Assembly (NCBI RefSeq): GCF_000801105.2 | Contig: NC_079519.1 | Span: 36,059,288-36,123,287, forward strand | DNA: 64,000 nucleotides | DNA from: Raphanus sativus | Taxonomy: Eukaryota > Streptophyta > Magnoliopsida > Brassicales > Brassicaceae | Reading direction: 5' to 3' | In this document: positions 45,855 to 57,284 of the stretch, in pieces | Numbering within the stretch: the first letter of the stretch is position 1 | Layout: each line of letters opens with the position of its first letter | Notes under the pieces: model-generated | What the model was told of the DNA's origin: nothing | Databases searched by the model: none | The model's input: the letters and a program-made list of their open reading frames with translations, nothing else | Translations under genes and position numbers: made by a program

Positions 45855-47573
45855 TTGTGCTCTTGTGCCTCCAAGAACGATCACCTTGGGATTAGTACGG
45901 AAGAGAAAGTAAGCCAAGAAAACAGAGTCAAGGACTTAATTAGCATTATTTTCAAGGAACTCTAGCCATTGTTGACCCATCTTCCAAGATTCTGCATTAG
46001 TTTATTCACCATCAACTAAATCCTTGTTTTCTTGTACAATTAGTAAAAAATGAAATGGTTTATATATACTTGTTGGCCCCAAACTATTCAAGTCTTTTAC
46101 CCACTTGACCTCATTTTTGAAACGTTATGTCATTTTCTTGTTCTTTAAAACTCGCTGAGTTAAGAATCAATAGCAAATAGTTATCGGCACTCTCAACCAA
46201 TCAAAAGATTATAATTGTAAACCCCCTTTACCTTTCACAGTCTGAATCCAAAAAAAAAAAAATCCACCCAATCAACCACGCACAGTTGACCAGAATCAGC
46301 GAGAGATTTTACCTAAACAGAGAGACCAAAAAACAATTCAAAAAGGAAAACGTTATATAGATATAATGTGCAGGCCGCAGCATCGTTTATTTAATTCTTC
46401 GACTACTTTCTCTTCTGCTCGTAGAGCTCTGAATGCTTTCTCAATATTAAGTTGCTAATTTCTATAACCGTGAACTAATAAAAAGAAAATAAATATTAAA
46501 AAATTTCTTTTCCTCATCTTACTTAGAAATGAAGAATGAATACGTGTTTGAGGTTGTAAAAGTTGATCACATGGTTTGGCATTCATGCTCAAGAAATTTC
46601 TCTGTTTTAGCCAAAAATTAAAACCACTTTAAAAAGTTTCTAGTTTGGTACGAACCAATTTAAAAGTTGGGCTCAGTTAGTTAAAGGGGCTTCTTACAAG
46701 ATCTGGTACAATTCAGTTAGGAGGGTGTATTCAACCGAGAGTTTCAGGTGATTTGTATTAAAATGACAAATCCACTGTTATTCAAACATGAATTTTAAAA
46801 ACTCATTTAAAATCTACTGTTATTGAACTTGACATTTCGTTAAGTACTCTGAAATCTACTGTTATTGAAAATATTTTAAGTTGTGGGATTTTAAAGTTTT
46901 GAGGTGATTTTAAGGTGTTTGGGTGGAGTTTCTTTGTTAAAAAAAATAAAACTCAAATCCCATTGTTTTAGGTGATATTCTAGAGTAGTTTAACAAAAAA
47001 ACACATAAATCTCTGCAACTTATTAAAATCATCTAAAACTCTATTAAAAATCAAATCACATCAAATGCTAAATTGAATACAACTTGTAAAGAAGAAACAC
47101 TACCGTTAGAAGGAAGCTTGTAAACTTCCGAGAGATGTTAATGGATCTCGGATCCACTCAAAATTTAATATTAGGGTTTCGATCTTACATAACGAATAAG
47201 GAATGAATAAATCGACTCTTTCATCTTACACCTCCTTTAATAGCTGGTCCTGAACGAAGCATACTTACACCTTCATCTCCGGCGTGATCCGACACCATTG
47301 ATGCGTTCTTAATTGCTCCGTCATGATGGACCTCCTGTTCTATTATGGTTTGTCATTAATCTAAGGCTGAAACCCGCCTTAAATTAATAGTCTCGTATGC
47401 GTTAAGGTTCTAGGTCAAGATCGATTCAACAAGTGATAGAGATCAAAGCATTCAAGCCGGAACATTTAGAGAAACCATGTTGGTAACCACTAATTTAAAC
47501 TCCTTTGTTTAGAAATATTTTAGAAATGAAGAATGAGAAAGTTGACAACATAATTTCCATCACACATTGTTTC
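45855..47573. other. Intergenic region between kinase genes 6 and 7
   Basis: The kinase-6 promoter side contains CCACCCAATCAACCACGCAC at about 46264, with TTGAC cores beside it. A TIR element occupies about 46719-47085. Sequence at about 47215-47350 has normal base composition but no reading frame or family I recognise. Confidence 0.55.
46719..47085. mobile_element. MITE-like TIR element
   Basis: The left end GGAGGGTGTATTCAACCGAG faces a right end reading TTGAATACAACTTG, giving imperfect inverted termini (TGTATTCAA/TTGAATACA). The interior repeats AAAATCTACTGTTATTGAA-type phrases and has no coding frame. Flanking TTA and TAA do not form a direct duplication, so the superfamily (Harbinger-like by terminus style) is tentative. 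Confidence 0.5.
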
Positions 47574-50500
47574 TTAGCGCCCAAGGAACACAGATTGTGT
47601 CATCTCGTTGACGGTGATCAAAACATTAGGCATGGATTGGTCATCTCTTGTGTGCACTACAAATGTGGGCTGTTTTGGAGGTGGGAGATCTGATGTTGTG
47701 GTGAGCATAGACAGCAACTCAAGTGTGTTGGGTCTGTCTTCAGGTTGGTGTTGAACACAAAGAAGACCAATCTGAACACACCTTCCAACCTCAAATGGGC
47801 GACATGAGTCAGCAACATCTTGGTCCAGAAGATCAGTACCTCTGTTTTCAGACCAGAATTCCCATACCTGTTGTCGTCTCAGAACAAAGAATTATAGAGC
47901 AAGAAACGATTTAAAACAGGCTGTTGAATCTGGCCACTTGATTGGAATAAAATAACTAACGTATCACTTACATATGCAAGAAGGGTCTTTCCGCCGCAGC
48001 TGAATCTTGAGATCTTCTTTCCGCTAATGATTTCTAACAGCAGAACTCCGAAGCTGTAAATATCGGATTTCTCAGAGAACGCCCCAGTCCATGCATACTC
48101 AGGAGCCATATATCCTCTGTGCATATATCAAATGGTCTATGATTATAACTATAGATCCTAGTTAATAATGTTTTTCAAGACAGATTCTTACAGAGTTCCT
48201 ACAACCCGGCGAGTGTTGTCCAGGTACTCAGTTCCTTGATACATCCGAGCTAGTCCAAAATCTGATATTTTTGGGTTCATCTTCTCATCCAGAAGAATAT
48301 TGCTCACTTTCAGATCTCGGTGAATGACTTTGAGGCGTGAGTCACGGTGGAGATAGAGAAGTCCTCGTGCAATACCTTGGATGATATTGAATCTCTTAGG
48401 CCAGTCAATCTCTATTTTTTTTCTTGATTCTAAAATTAAAACACTATGAGAAAAAGTGTTGTATACAAAGAGAAAAACTGCTAACAGGAAAATAATGTGG
48501 CAAAAAGACTTACCAAAGAGAAAAGTATCAAGGCTTTTGTTCAACATGAACTCATAAATCAGTAGCTTCTCTTCTCCTTTGATGCAGTATCCCAAAACCC
48601 GGACTAAATTTTTGTGTTGTAGTTTTGAGATTAGTACTATTTCATTCAGAAACTCCTCTTTGCCCTGTCCGGAGCTGCTAGAAAGCCGTTTTACAGCAAT
48701 TTCTTTTCCATCTTGCAGTTTTCCCTAAAAAAAGAATGCACGAGGTCATCTAAAGAACATAAACAGAGAATAGAAGAAAAAGCAACATGGAAAAAAAATG
48801 TTTTCTAACCTTGTACACAGAACCAAATCCACCTTGTCCGATTTTGTTGGACAGACTGAAATTATTAGTGGCAGTTTGTATAGTATTCATCTCAAATAAA
48901 TCTAAACCTGGTACATCTTTTGGTTTCAATTCGTTCCTCCATTCATCCTTTGATATATCAGCTGAAATTAGAGTGAACTGGTGTATTAGTGGCTAACATA
49001 TAGTAATCATATGGTGGTTTAAGAACATATCTGAAGGTGTCGATTTAGTGCAAATCTTATGTAGTGAAAATGCTCATTTTTAATCTATTTTAGATAACTA
49101 TCATTTTATTGAAAAAATATTCCCTAGACATTACTCGAAGCAATTTTACAATTTTTTGCTTATGTGTCTTCTCTAAAAACATTCCCACTAAAAAGATATA
49201 TGTCACACTAATTAAATGATGACTTATGGCTAATTGTAATATGGTAATAAGTAATACATCATCATTAAAGTAAATATATATATATATAACAAAATTAAAT
49301 TAAATATATTTAAATATAGAACTAAATAATGTAATAATATAAATTTAAAAGTATTTTACAAATTTGGAATATTATTTAACTCTATTTTTATAATTATAAT
49401 TTTTGCTAAAAAATATTCTTCAAATCTTATCCAATTTTTTTTGAATTATAAATTTCTAATCCTAATACCATTAGCTTCCTACAAATTTTAGAAATAATAA
49501 TTATTTTTACTTTTTAATACTTATGCAATTCTTTTTTTACAAGAAAAGTTCTTTAAAATTTTATGAAACTTTTTTCAAAAATTATAATTCTTAATCCTAA
49601 CACCATTAGTTTATTTTTGAGATCTACAAATTTTAGATTAGTTTACCTTTCGATAATTATACAATTTATATCTATTTTTTAATCTCATACAAGTTGATTT
49701 AATATACTTTAATAAAAAAAAATCGAACTAAAACTATAACTTTAAATATATAACATATCTATTTTAAAATATAAATTGAAAATAAATAAAATTATTTAAT
49801 TTATCTTAATTTTAATATTTAATAAAATTAAAATTAATATTAAAATATTGGTAACAAATAATAAATATAAAATGTTAACAAGTTTTATATTCACATATAG
49901 TTTAACTTTTAAATTTTTATCGCTGCACATGGTGTAAAATTTATACATATCTATATACATATCTATTTAAAAATATAAACTGAAAATAAATAAAATTATT
50001 TAATTTATCTTAATTTTTATATTTAATAAAATTAAAAATTAATATTAAAATATTGGTAACAAATAATAATTATAAAATGTTAAACAAATTTTATATTCAC
50101 ATATAATTTAACTTTTAAATTTTTATAGCTGCACATGGTGTAAAAATTAGTAATAGTAAAGTTATCAATGTGTTACCATTATGTTCTACTCTGCATCTCC
50201 AGAAACCAAACGCAGCGAAACCCAGAATCACAAAAAGAGCAATGCTCACTGTACTAGCAATGATGGTATGCTTGCTCTTATTTCCATCTGAGAAATGTTC
50301 GGCAACACACAATAAGTCATACCTAGCTCAATATCATTGAAGTAGAAGATAAATTGCAAAAGAAGACAGAGTTATTTAAATTTATCCTCTAAGCCTTACT
50401 TAGCTCAGAAGGTGCAAGACGAATAGAAAGAAGCTCCCCTCCCACAGAAAATTGCACTGCGTCCATTAATTCTTGATTCCACACTAAGCACCCGATTCCA

Positions 50501-51648
50501 CTAATATAAGCAAAAGCCAAGCAAGAACAATTGTGGAGGCAAATTTGGTGGCATTCTTCAAAATCCACGGTATTAGCAAATTCGTAAGAGTCTGGAGGCT
50601 TTATGTTGGCAACAGGATAAAACACGTTTGCATCTTTACCGGTAGAGTTTCTTTCACAAAGTAGTTCGGTTTGCCTCACACAACCACCAGTCCAGTTTCC
50701 TCTTTTCCACTCCTCGGTGTATTTTGGTTCAAACCCTTTGAAACATTTACACTTTGGAGGAACAGAAGTAACACACAATCCAAAAGGTCCACATGCATCG
50801 TAAGAATCACATGAATGGGCTGGAGTCTGATAGTTAAACTCCCAGGTCGTTCCATTATGCCGAAACACCTCCAGTGATCCCTCTGATGTTAAAACTATAC
50901 GTGAAAGATTGTTGTCCTTTTCAGAATATGAAAAGTATCCTGACCCGTTAACATCCTGGTGTAGGCTGAATGGACTTGTGAACGATTCATCCATTAGAGG
51001 TAGGCCAGTGAACCTTGTTTTAGCCCATGGACCGCTTCTCCAGTAAGGCGTCGAGCCTTTCATAATAAACCCTTGTGATGGAACTTGCGGTGTAATCTGA
51101 GCCACAAAGTCGCCAGGAGATGGATCATTATAACTTTTCCAAGAAGTCAGAAATCGCTTCTCGCCGGTAGCCAGGTTATACATCAGGAACGAGGACTGTA
51201 GCAGAGTGTTACCAAGATGGTCAAAGCTTTGCCATAGAGTTCTTTCTGAAATTTTATCTACGACCATAAGATTTCCGCTGTCTGAAAGCTCCACGCGATA
51301 CCCGTTAGAGGCAAAAGTTACTCCACTGGACCACACAACACCATGATTTCCATCAAATAAAAGAAGACTTCCGTTGCTGCTAATAGATAGATTTGCCATG
51401 GTGTCTGTAACAGGCTTTTCTCTATTGGCCACCCACACAATGATCCGAGGAGTGGTATCTTTGAACCAGATTCCAACATATTGATTCTTAGTATTATTAG
51501 GACTGAAGAACCCCAACTCATAAACCTCGTTAGAGGATCTGAGAGTTTGGCCTATTGACAAAGGACTTGTTGGCGTTATAGTTGCATAGCAAAAACATAA
51601 GAGCATGGTCAAAAAAAGCAAAGAAGCAAAGAAACAAAACCTCGTCAT
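47574..51648 (-). CDS. G-type lectin S-domain receptor-like kinase 7 (799 aa)
   Basis: Exons 50400-51648, 50177-50287, 48810-48961, 48514-48724, 48192-48429, 47972-48116, 47574-47867. ATG 51648 gives [10 protein letters not shown] and a signal peptide; then [33 protein letters not shown] and [12 protein letters not shown]. Kinase: GSVYK ending at Lys504, Lys516, HRD Asp613, DFG Asp631, and activation segment [11 protein letters not shown] where the paralogues have [11 protein letters not shown]. Exon 6 is 6 bp (two codons) shorter than in the others, in frame, in the GEEGKT loop, which reads CGGKT here. Intron 2 is 1.2 kb, against a few hundred bp or less in the other copies, because of inserted AT-rich DNA. 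The gene remains open, so splicing of that intron decides whether it is expressed normally. Confidence 0.9.
49050..50150. mobile_element. AT-rich insertion in kinase-7 intron 2, possibly Helitron-like
   Basis: About 1.1 kb of extremely AT-rich DNA is absent from the equivalent intron of paralogues. Its distal part is a tandem duplication: roughly 49751-49942 and 49968-50145 share phrases such as ATATTAAAATATTGGTAACA and end in GCTGCACATGGTGTAAAA. A short GC-containing hairpin near the end followed by a TTAGT-like sequence resembles a degraded Helitron 3' end, but I could not define a 5' TC end or insertion point. The existence of the insertion is well supported; the class is a guess. Confidence 0.5.
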
Positions 51649-52288
51649 CCCTGTGTGTACGTTCGTGTGGCTCCAAGAATTATCTTTTCAGATTAGTGTA
51701 AGAAGAGAACATGAATGCAAGAGAAAGTAAGCAAAGAAAACATATTCAAGGACTTAATGTGAACTATTGTAAATGACCTCGAGACAATGTTGACCACAAC
51801 GCCCATCTTACAAAGATTCTTCATTACATTATTCACAATAAACATAAATAATGCTTTATAATAAAATTTCATTCGAAAAAAATGCTTTATAATAAAGACA
51901 ACTTGTAGTACTCGTGTTTGACAAGTTGGACTCGAAGGATTGAATCAAGAACTCCGACCTTTTAACCAATCAACCAAGCACATTTGATTTCAATGGAAAA
52001 ATTGTTTCCTTTGTAGCTTGTCAAATCAGGATTCAGTGAGAAGTAGACATCTGCACTCTGAAACAGTTAAAAAGATGCAACTGGGTACCTTCATCTCTTG
52101 CGTAAGCCTAATAAATACATAAATATCGAAGACCAAGATAAACCGACCAAAGACCAAGAAACAAAACAAAAACTGATGGTGTTGGGATTGACCTATGCAT
52201 TCTTTTATATGTTTAGCATCATCTATTCTATCTGATCTTTCAAACTACTTTTCTCTTCTGGTAAATAGAGCCGCTATTGAAGCATTAC
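51649..52288. other. Intergenic region, kinase-7 promoter side
   Basis: Includes the block CCAATCAACCAAGCACATTTG at about 51966 and GACCACAACGCCCATCTTAC at about 51791, both with counterparts upstream of sister kinases. A direct repeat AATGCTTTATAATAAA occurs at about 51850 and 51880. No gene was seen. Confidence 0.6.
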
Positions 52289-52636
52289 TGTAACATCCCA
52301 AGTTGTGATATGTGAAAATGGTTAAGAGAATTGATTTGGCTACCTATGTCACCAAAGTTGACTTACCTTTTCTGTCACACATCCGTTTAGAACTCCAGAG
52401 TTAAGCGTGCTTGGGCTGGAGTAGTGAAAGGATGGGTGACCTATCGGGAAGTGATTCGCGATACCGTGTGAGTGAGGCCAAAGCACGGGGAAAGGTCATG
52501 TGGTGATTGCAGGGTCAGTAAATGATGATTTCGAGCCTTGGAAAATTAACGATCGACCGTCGGATGGGATGGGGCCCACGGGCCGAGAGAGCGGGCGTGG
52601 ATGGCCCATTAGCCGTGGGCGGGTCGGGGCGTTACA
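52289..52636 (+). repeat. Cassandra 5' LTR
   Basis: 348 bp. The 5S-like segment is 52389-52453 and includes AGTTAAGCGTGCTTGGG and GGATGGGTGACC, corresponding to the internal promoter boxes of plant 5S rRNA genes. It has one more G than the 3' LTR, in a GGGGCCC run. Confidence 0.93.
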
Positions 52637-52741
52637 AGTGGTATCAGAGCTGGTTAGCCGTCTCAGTTCTGACCTGAGAGGCGTCTTGAGACCTGTCGTA
52701 GAGCGCAACGAGGACGTTGCGTTCTTTGAGAGGGGGTGAAT

Positions 52742-53088
52742 TGTAACATCCCGAGTTGTGATATGTGAAAATGCTTAAGAGAATTGATTTGGCTACCTAT
52801 GTCACCAAAGTTGACTTACCTTTTCTGTCACACATCCGTTTAGAACTCCAGAGTTAAGCGTGCTTGGGCTGGAGTAGTGAAAGGATGGGTGACCTATCGG
52901 GAAGTGATTCGCGATACCGTGTGAGTGAGGCCAAAGCACGGGGAAAGGTCATGTGGTGATTGCAGGGTCAGTAAATGATGATTTCGAGCCTTGGAAAATT
53001 AACGACCGACCGTCGGATGGGATGGGCCCACGGGCCGAGAGAGCGGGCGTGGGTGGCCCATTAGCCGTGGGCGGGTCGGGGCGTTACA
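52742..53088 (+). repeat. Cassandra 3' LTR
   Basis: 347 bp, with the 5S-like segment at 52842-52906. It differs from the 5' LTR by a few substitutions and one single-base indel. Confidence 0.93.
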
Positions 53089-53093
53089 GTTAC

Positions 53094-54458
53094 ATTTAAA
53101 AGTGACGACTAAACTAACTTCTACCGTCTTGGTTTTAACTGATTCTAGTATAAGTTGTAAGCTCCAGATATTAGAGTTGATAAGTTGTAGTAGCGAAGCT
53201 TTGGTCCTTGTACATGTGTTATATATGAGATGGATGTTTGACACATGTTTCTAAGAATAAAAAAAGGAAATGTCAAGACAGCAACGATGTAGAATAATTT
53301 TATATTTTTGTTTGAAGAAATAAGCAATTAAAATAGTATTAGATTACAAATTGAAAGACTTTGTAATGCTAAAATATAAAATGAATATATTTTTTGAGAC
53401 ATAAAGGTTTTGAATATATTTTTTCATTTCATTTTATAAAATGAAAATATAAAATATAAAATGAATATATAAATTGAAAGACGTTGTAATTTTCAAATAG
53501 AAACATAAAGGTTTTGAGGTTTCATAACTGAGTGAACTGAAAGACTTGATCAATATGTATTAAATCAAGCAAGATTGATAGATTAGGAACCGATCCGTGT
53601 CGAGTAGTGTAATTTAGATCAAGTAAATCTATAAAAAAATTCTAATAATATAGATACATGTTCTACTTTATTGTGTTTTTGTTGAATCTCATACAATTAG
53701 TATCAGAGCTTGACACTTAAACGAAAGAGGGTTCTTCAAACCAAGGTAAGATTCTGAGATAACAATATGATGATTTTGATAAATAATATGTTGCTACTGA
53801 GATGATGTGAATTATGGATATTGAAAAGTGAGAATGAGAGTAAACTTAAATGGAATTGATGAATATGTTTGGACGGTTATGTGGATGGGAAAACCTATGT
53901 GTGATCCAAAAAGATGGCTTGAAGACACCTAAACTGAAGACAAAATTACATTGTTCTGTTGCACTTTTCACCCAAAAATTAAATTTGTGTCTTTAATAGA
54001 CATGGTTTTAACTTTTTTCTTTTAAAAAAAATAAAATTAGTGATCTTGAATTGTAAAACCTAGTGAAAAAATGGAAGAATGTAAACTCAAAATGTAGGAG
54101 TTTGATAGATTGCTACAGGGGGTAAATGCCAATATTTTATCGTACTATGAACTTAGAAGAAAGTTGGTTGCTCAAAAAAAAAAGAACTTAGAAGAAAGTT
54201 GTTAATTTCTTTTTTTTTTGCTAAAAATTGTTAATTTCTTTTACAAAAGTAAAATAAAATCTATGATCTTTAACGGTTTAACTGAACAAAATTACCAGTA
54301 TCATTTTAATCTGTTAAAGACTTAATGTGTTAAGAATTTGAATTTTTTTTTTCTTCTGTAAAACAGTCACTGGAAAACTGATTCATCCTAAGGAATACAT
54401 GAAATCTTATATCCAATTGGCTTCATCGTAAAGATTTTTCTTTTTTGCTCGTGTGGCA
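53094..54458. other. Intergenic region with LTR-retrotransposon relic
   Basis: At 53697-53712 the phrase TTAGTATCAGAGCTTG resembles a primer-binding site just after an LTR end. About 180 bp downstream, a broken frame reads roughly DPKRWLED followed by TEDKITLFCCTF, loosely like retrotransposon gag. No matching 3' LTR was found. The rest is AT-rich and featureless. Confidence 0.4.
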
Positions 54459-54600
54459 GATAAGGAAAATAACACCTAGAAAAAATCTCTTATCCAACTC
54501 GTGTTGCCACGTGGACAGATCTAGTTGGTGAATGAGATACTAATCTAATCGGAGCAAAACCACAAGTAGTTCTAATGGACCCCGTGTTCCTTGTACTCTA
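54459..54600 (+). promoter_or_regulatory. Putative light-responsive promoter of LHCA3
   Basis: Upstream of ATG 54680 lie a GATAAGG I-box core (54459-54465), a second inverted one (TCTTATC, about 54488), a G-box core CACGTG (54509-54514) and a TATA-like CTCTATACAC near 54597. I-box plus G-box clustering is typical of plant photosynthesis genes (established knowledge). Function here is inferred from position only. Confidence 0.55.
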
Positions 54601-54679
54601 TACACTTCCCTTCAGACCATTACTGAACAATCATCGTCTCTTGGTGACAGAAGAGAAGAGTTAAGGAACAGAGCGAAAA

Positions 54680-55705
54680 ATGGCAGCACAGGCACTTGTA
54701 TCTTCTTCACTTACCTCCTCTGTTCAGACTGCTAGACAGATATTCGGCACAAAACCAGCTGTCTCCGTGAGGAAGACTTCCTTCGTTGTTAAAGCCACCT
54801 CAACGCCACCTGTCAAGGTACATAATAATCTCTAGTCTTGTCTTCCACAAAACACTCTCTATATATATCGCTGTGTGAATTGAATAATCTGATCCTGTTT
54901 TTTGTGTGATTGGTTTCAGCAAGGAGCAAACAGACCATTGTGGTTTGCATCATCACAGAGTCTCTCTTACTTGGATGGCAGGTAACTCCCAAATGTTTGA
55001 TTTCTGTAAAGCTTCATCATCTTCAAAATGTGTTAACTTTATAGAAGAAAATTATCATAAATTGAGGAGATGTTGTGATTAATCTGCAGCTTACCTGGCG
55101 ACTATGGATTCGACCCTCTTGGTCTTTCAGACCCAGAAGGTACTGGAGGTTTCATCGAGCCAAGATGGTTAGCCTACGGAGAGATCATCAACGGGAGGTT
55201 CGCTATGTTGGGTGCAGCTGGAGCCATTGCCCCTGAGATTCTTGGCAAAGCTGGTTTGATTCCAGCAGACACTGCTCTTCCTTGGTTCCAAACCGGTGTG
55301 ATTCCACCTGCAGGGACATACAGCTACTGGGCAGACCCTTACACACTCTTTGTTCTCGAGATGGCTTTGATGGGATTTGCTGAGCACCGGAGGTTGCAGG
55401 ACTGGTACAACCCAGGATCAATGGGAAAACAGTACTTCTTAGGCTTAGAGAAAGGTTTTGCCGGTTCAGGAGACCCGTCTTACCCCGGTGGACCTTTCTT
55501 TAACCCTCTTGGGTTTGGAAAAGACGAGAAGTCAATGAAGGAGTTGAAACTCAAAGAGGTCAAGAACGGTAGACTGGCTATGCTCGCAATCCTAGGCTAT
55601 TTTGTGCAGGGACTAGTGACCGGTGTGGGGCCTTACCAGAACCTTCTTGATCATTTGGCGGATCCAGTCAACAACAATGTCTTGACCAGCCTTAAGTTCC
55701 ACTGA
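54680..55705 (+). CDS. LHCA3: Photosystem I chlorophyll a/b-binding protein LHCA3 (271 aa)
   Basis: Three exons, 54680-54817, 54920-54981 and 55090-55705, with GT-AG introns and consistent phases. Residues 1 to about 40 form a Ser/Thr/Arg-rich chloroplast transit peptide ([15 protein letters not shown]). The mature protein has the LHC fold: a first helix region with [14 protein letters not shown], whose Glu and Asn/Arg are chlorophyll ligands and the helix cross-brace, a middle helix ([18 protein letters not shown]), and a third helix with [17 protein letters not shown]. It binds chlorophylls a/b in the thylakoid membrane as part of the photosystem I antenna. Length is about that of Arabidopsis LHCA3. 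It sits on the opposite strand to the kinases and just beyond the array, as in the Arabidopsis region I recall (At1g61520). Confidence 0.97.
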
Positions 55706-55965
55706 GATGATCATCACATCATCCCATGTGTTTTATGTTGGTCTCTCATTCTCTTGTATCCTTCAATCTTGTTGCTTTCTTTTGTTATCACCATCTTCGT
55801 CGTGTTGTAACACCCTTTGTGATGAACATATCCGTCTTTTGTAAGAAACGACAATGGCTAAAAAGAACAACTTCTAGGATTTATTGTTGGTTTTTCCATT
55901 AACCAGGTATTAACATATTGAAAAGATTATTTACAGAATTATTTACTTGTGATGGTTGGTGAGTA
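55706..55965. other. LHCA3 3' untranslated and flanking region
   Basis: Begins just after the TGA and contains a CT-rich stretch and TTTTGTAAGAAACG-like sequence, probably the 3' UTR. No strong polyadenylation signal was singled out. Confidence 0.5.
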
Positions 55966-56032
55966 CTTATCTCAAATAAATCTAAACCTGATACATGTTG
56001 TGGTTTCAGATTATTACTCCATGCATCCTTGT
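55966..56032 (-). pseudogene. Relic of S-domain RLK exon 3
   Basis: The minus strand reads KDAWSNNLKPQHVSGLDLFE, matching the juxtamembrane segment encoded by exon 3 of kinases 4-7 (for example [20 protein letters not shown]). The glycine-loop part is missing. Confidence 0.75.
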
Positions 56033-56113
56033 GCTTAACATCTCTAGTAGTTTAGCAAAGTATATTCTGACTTTTCTTGCTCTAGTAGTATCTTTTACTG
56101 AAATCCAACAAGT

Positions 56114-56345
56114 TTGGGAATCTTGGTGTGAAGACTGAGAAATTAATCTTTTGGACCAACAAATATTTATGCAAGTCATCCATCCATTAGAAGTTGGAAG
56201 ATGTGTTCATGTTAGTTTTCTATGTGTTCAACACCAACCTATAAAGAGACTCAACACAGTTTTTTCCAACAAAAAAAAAAAAACAAGAGGCCCAACACAT
56301 TTGAGTTGTCTATGCTCACCACCACATCAGATCTTTCCATCCACC
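56114..56345 (+). pseudogene. Relic of S-domain RLK last exon, inverted
   Basis: On the plus strand: WESWCED, then LDQQIFMQVIHPLEVGRCVH, LCVQHQPIKRLNTV, an A-rich interruption, and [15 protein letters not shown] in a shifted frame. This is the C-terminal kinase exon of the array family, but in the orientation opposite to every intact copy and to the neighbouring exon-3 relic at 55966-56032. An A-run of about 13 bases and a small duplication around the RPNT segment break the frame. Confidence 0.8.
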
Positions 56346-56657
56346 ATCACTTTACTTCATTATGCCAAAATTTGGTTACTGCAGTCAGAGGATAAAGCAG
56401 CTTATACTCAAAGATCTCAAGCCCAAGACAAAAGAATAAAGAGAAACAATGATGAGAAAACAGATTCAACTCGACACAAACTACAAACCATAAATTCGAT
56501 ACTCGCTAATCCAGTCTATCTGCACCAAGAAACCACAGTGCTTCAGGAAACCAAGTCTCACACACGCATTTTATTGTCTTTCTACAGCTGCCAGCACATC
56601 TTTCACAACTTCTCAAACCCTACTCATTGCTAACAAATCCAAATAAAATAGATAAAC

Positions 56658-57003
56658 TGTAACATCCCAAGCTGTGATATATGGAAAGGTTTAACAAAAT
56701 TGATTTGATACATGTGTCACCAAAATGCATTTACCTTTTTCGACACACGTTCGTTTAGAACTCCAAAGTTAATCGTACTTGAACTGGTTGAACTGGAGTA
56801 GTAAAATAATGGTTAATCTATCGGGAAGTGATTCACGATAACGTGAAAGTGAGGCTAAAACATGGGGAAAGTGATTGCAGAGTCAGTAAAACAAAACTCT
56901 CAGATCCTGAAAGAATTGAGGCACCACCTATTGGAACGGAATAGTCCACGGGCCGCGAGAGCGGTTTGGGTGACTCATTAACCGTGAGCGGTCAGACGTT
57001 ACA
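56658..57003 (+). mobile_element. Degenerate solo Cassandra LTR
   Basis: It begins TGTAACATCCC and ends CAGACGTTACA, with colinear but diverged similarity to the LTRs at 52289 and 52742, including a decayed 5S-like core (AACTCCAAAGTTAATCGTAC). The flanking 5-bp duplication TAAAC is perfect (56653-56657 and 57004-57008). No internal region or second LTR follows, so it is a solo LTR and much older than the intact copy. Confidence 0.88.
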
Positions 57004-57008
57004 TAAAC

Positions 57009-57284
57009 ATTTTTCAAAATGGATCTACAAGTCAGAGTTTCAGAAGTTTGAGTCTCAAGAAAACTGCAAAGTGACAAATATATAACAACAGTAGTTATGC
57101 ATAAATAAGCTGAAATGTACAAATACATTAACACTGTTTGCATATAAACTTATAAACATATTAACAAACAAATCGCTAATAATCACTAAGAAGTAAAATC
57201 ATCTCTTAAGCTTATACTAATTTCATGCTGGTGAATTCGAATTTGTCCAAGAGGAAGCTCCAAAGATAAAGAAGAGGACTTCAC
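57009..57284. other. Intergenic region before the RALF repeat block
   Basis: AT-rich, with no gene or repeat recognised. The tandem RALF unit similarity begins at about 57285. Confidence 0.55.

Larger units (their letters stand above)
52289..53088 (+). mobile_element. Cassandra-type TRIM retrotransposon, complete (0.8 kb)
   Basis: Two near-identical LTRs (52289-52636 and 52742-53088) each begin TGTAACATCCC and end GGGGCGTTACA. Between them lie a primer-binding site TGGTATCAGAGC (52639-52650, complementary to initiator Met-tRNA as in many plant LTR elements), about 75 bp of spacer, and a purine tract GAGAGGGGGTGAAT just before the second LTR. There is no coding capacity, so it must be mobilised in trans. 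Each LTR contains 5S rRNA-derived sequence, the hallmark of Cassandra. Flanks ATTAC and GTTAC match at four of five bases. I counted about five differences between the LTRs, so the insertion is fairly recent. Confidence 0.93.

Noticed and set aside
52389..52453. 5S rRNA gene
   Set aside because: Only the internal 5S-like boxes are present and they sit inside an LTR flanked by TG...CA ends, so this is Cassandra sequence rather than a functional rRNA gene.
52500..52739. 79-codon frame inside the Cassandra element
   Set aside because: It spans the LTR end, primer-binding site and polypurine tract; TRIM elements are non-coding.
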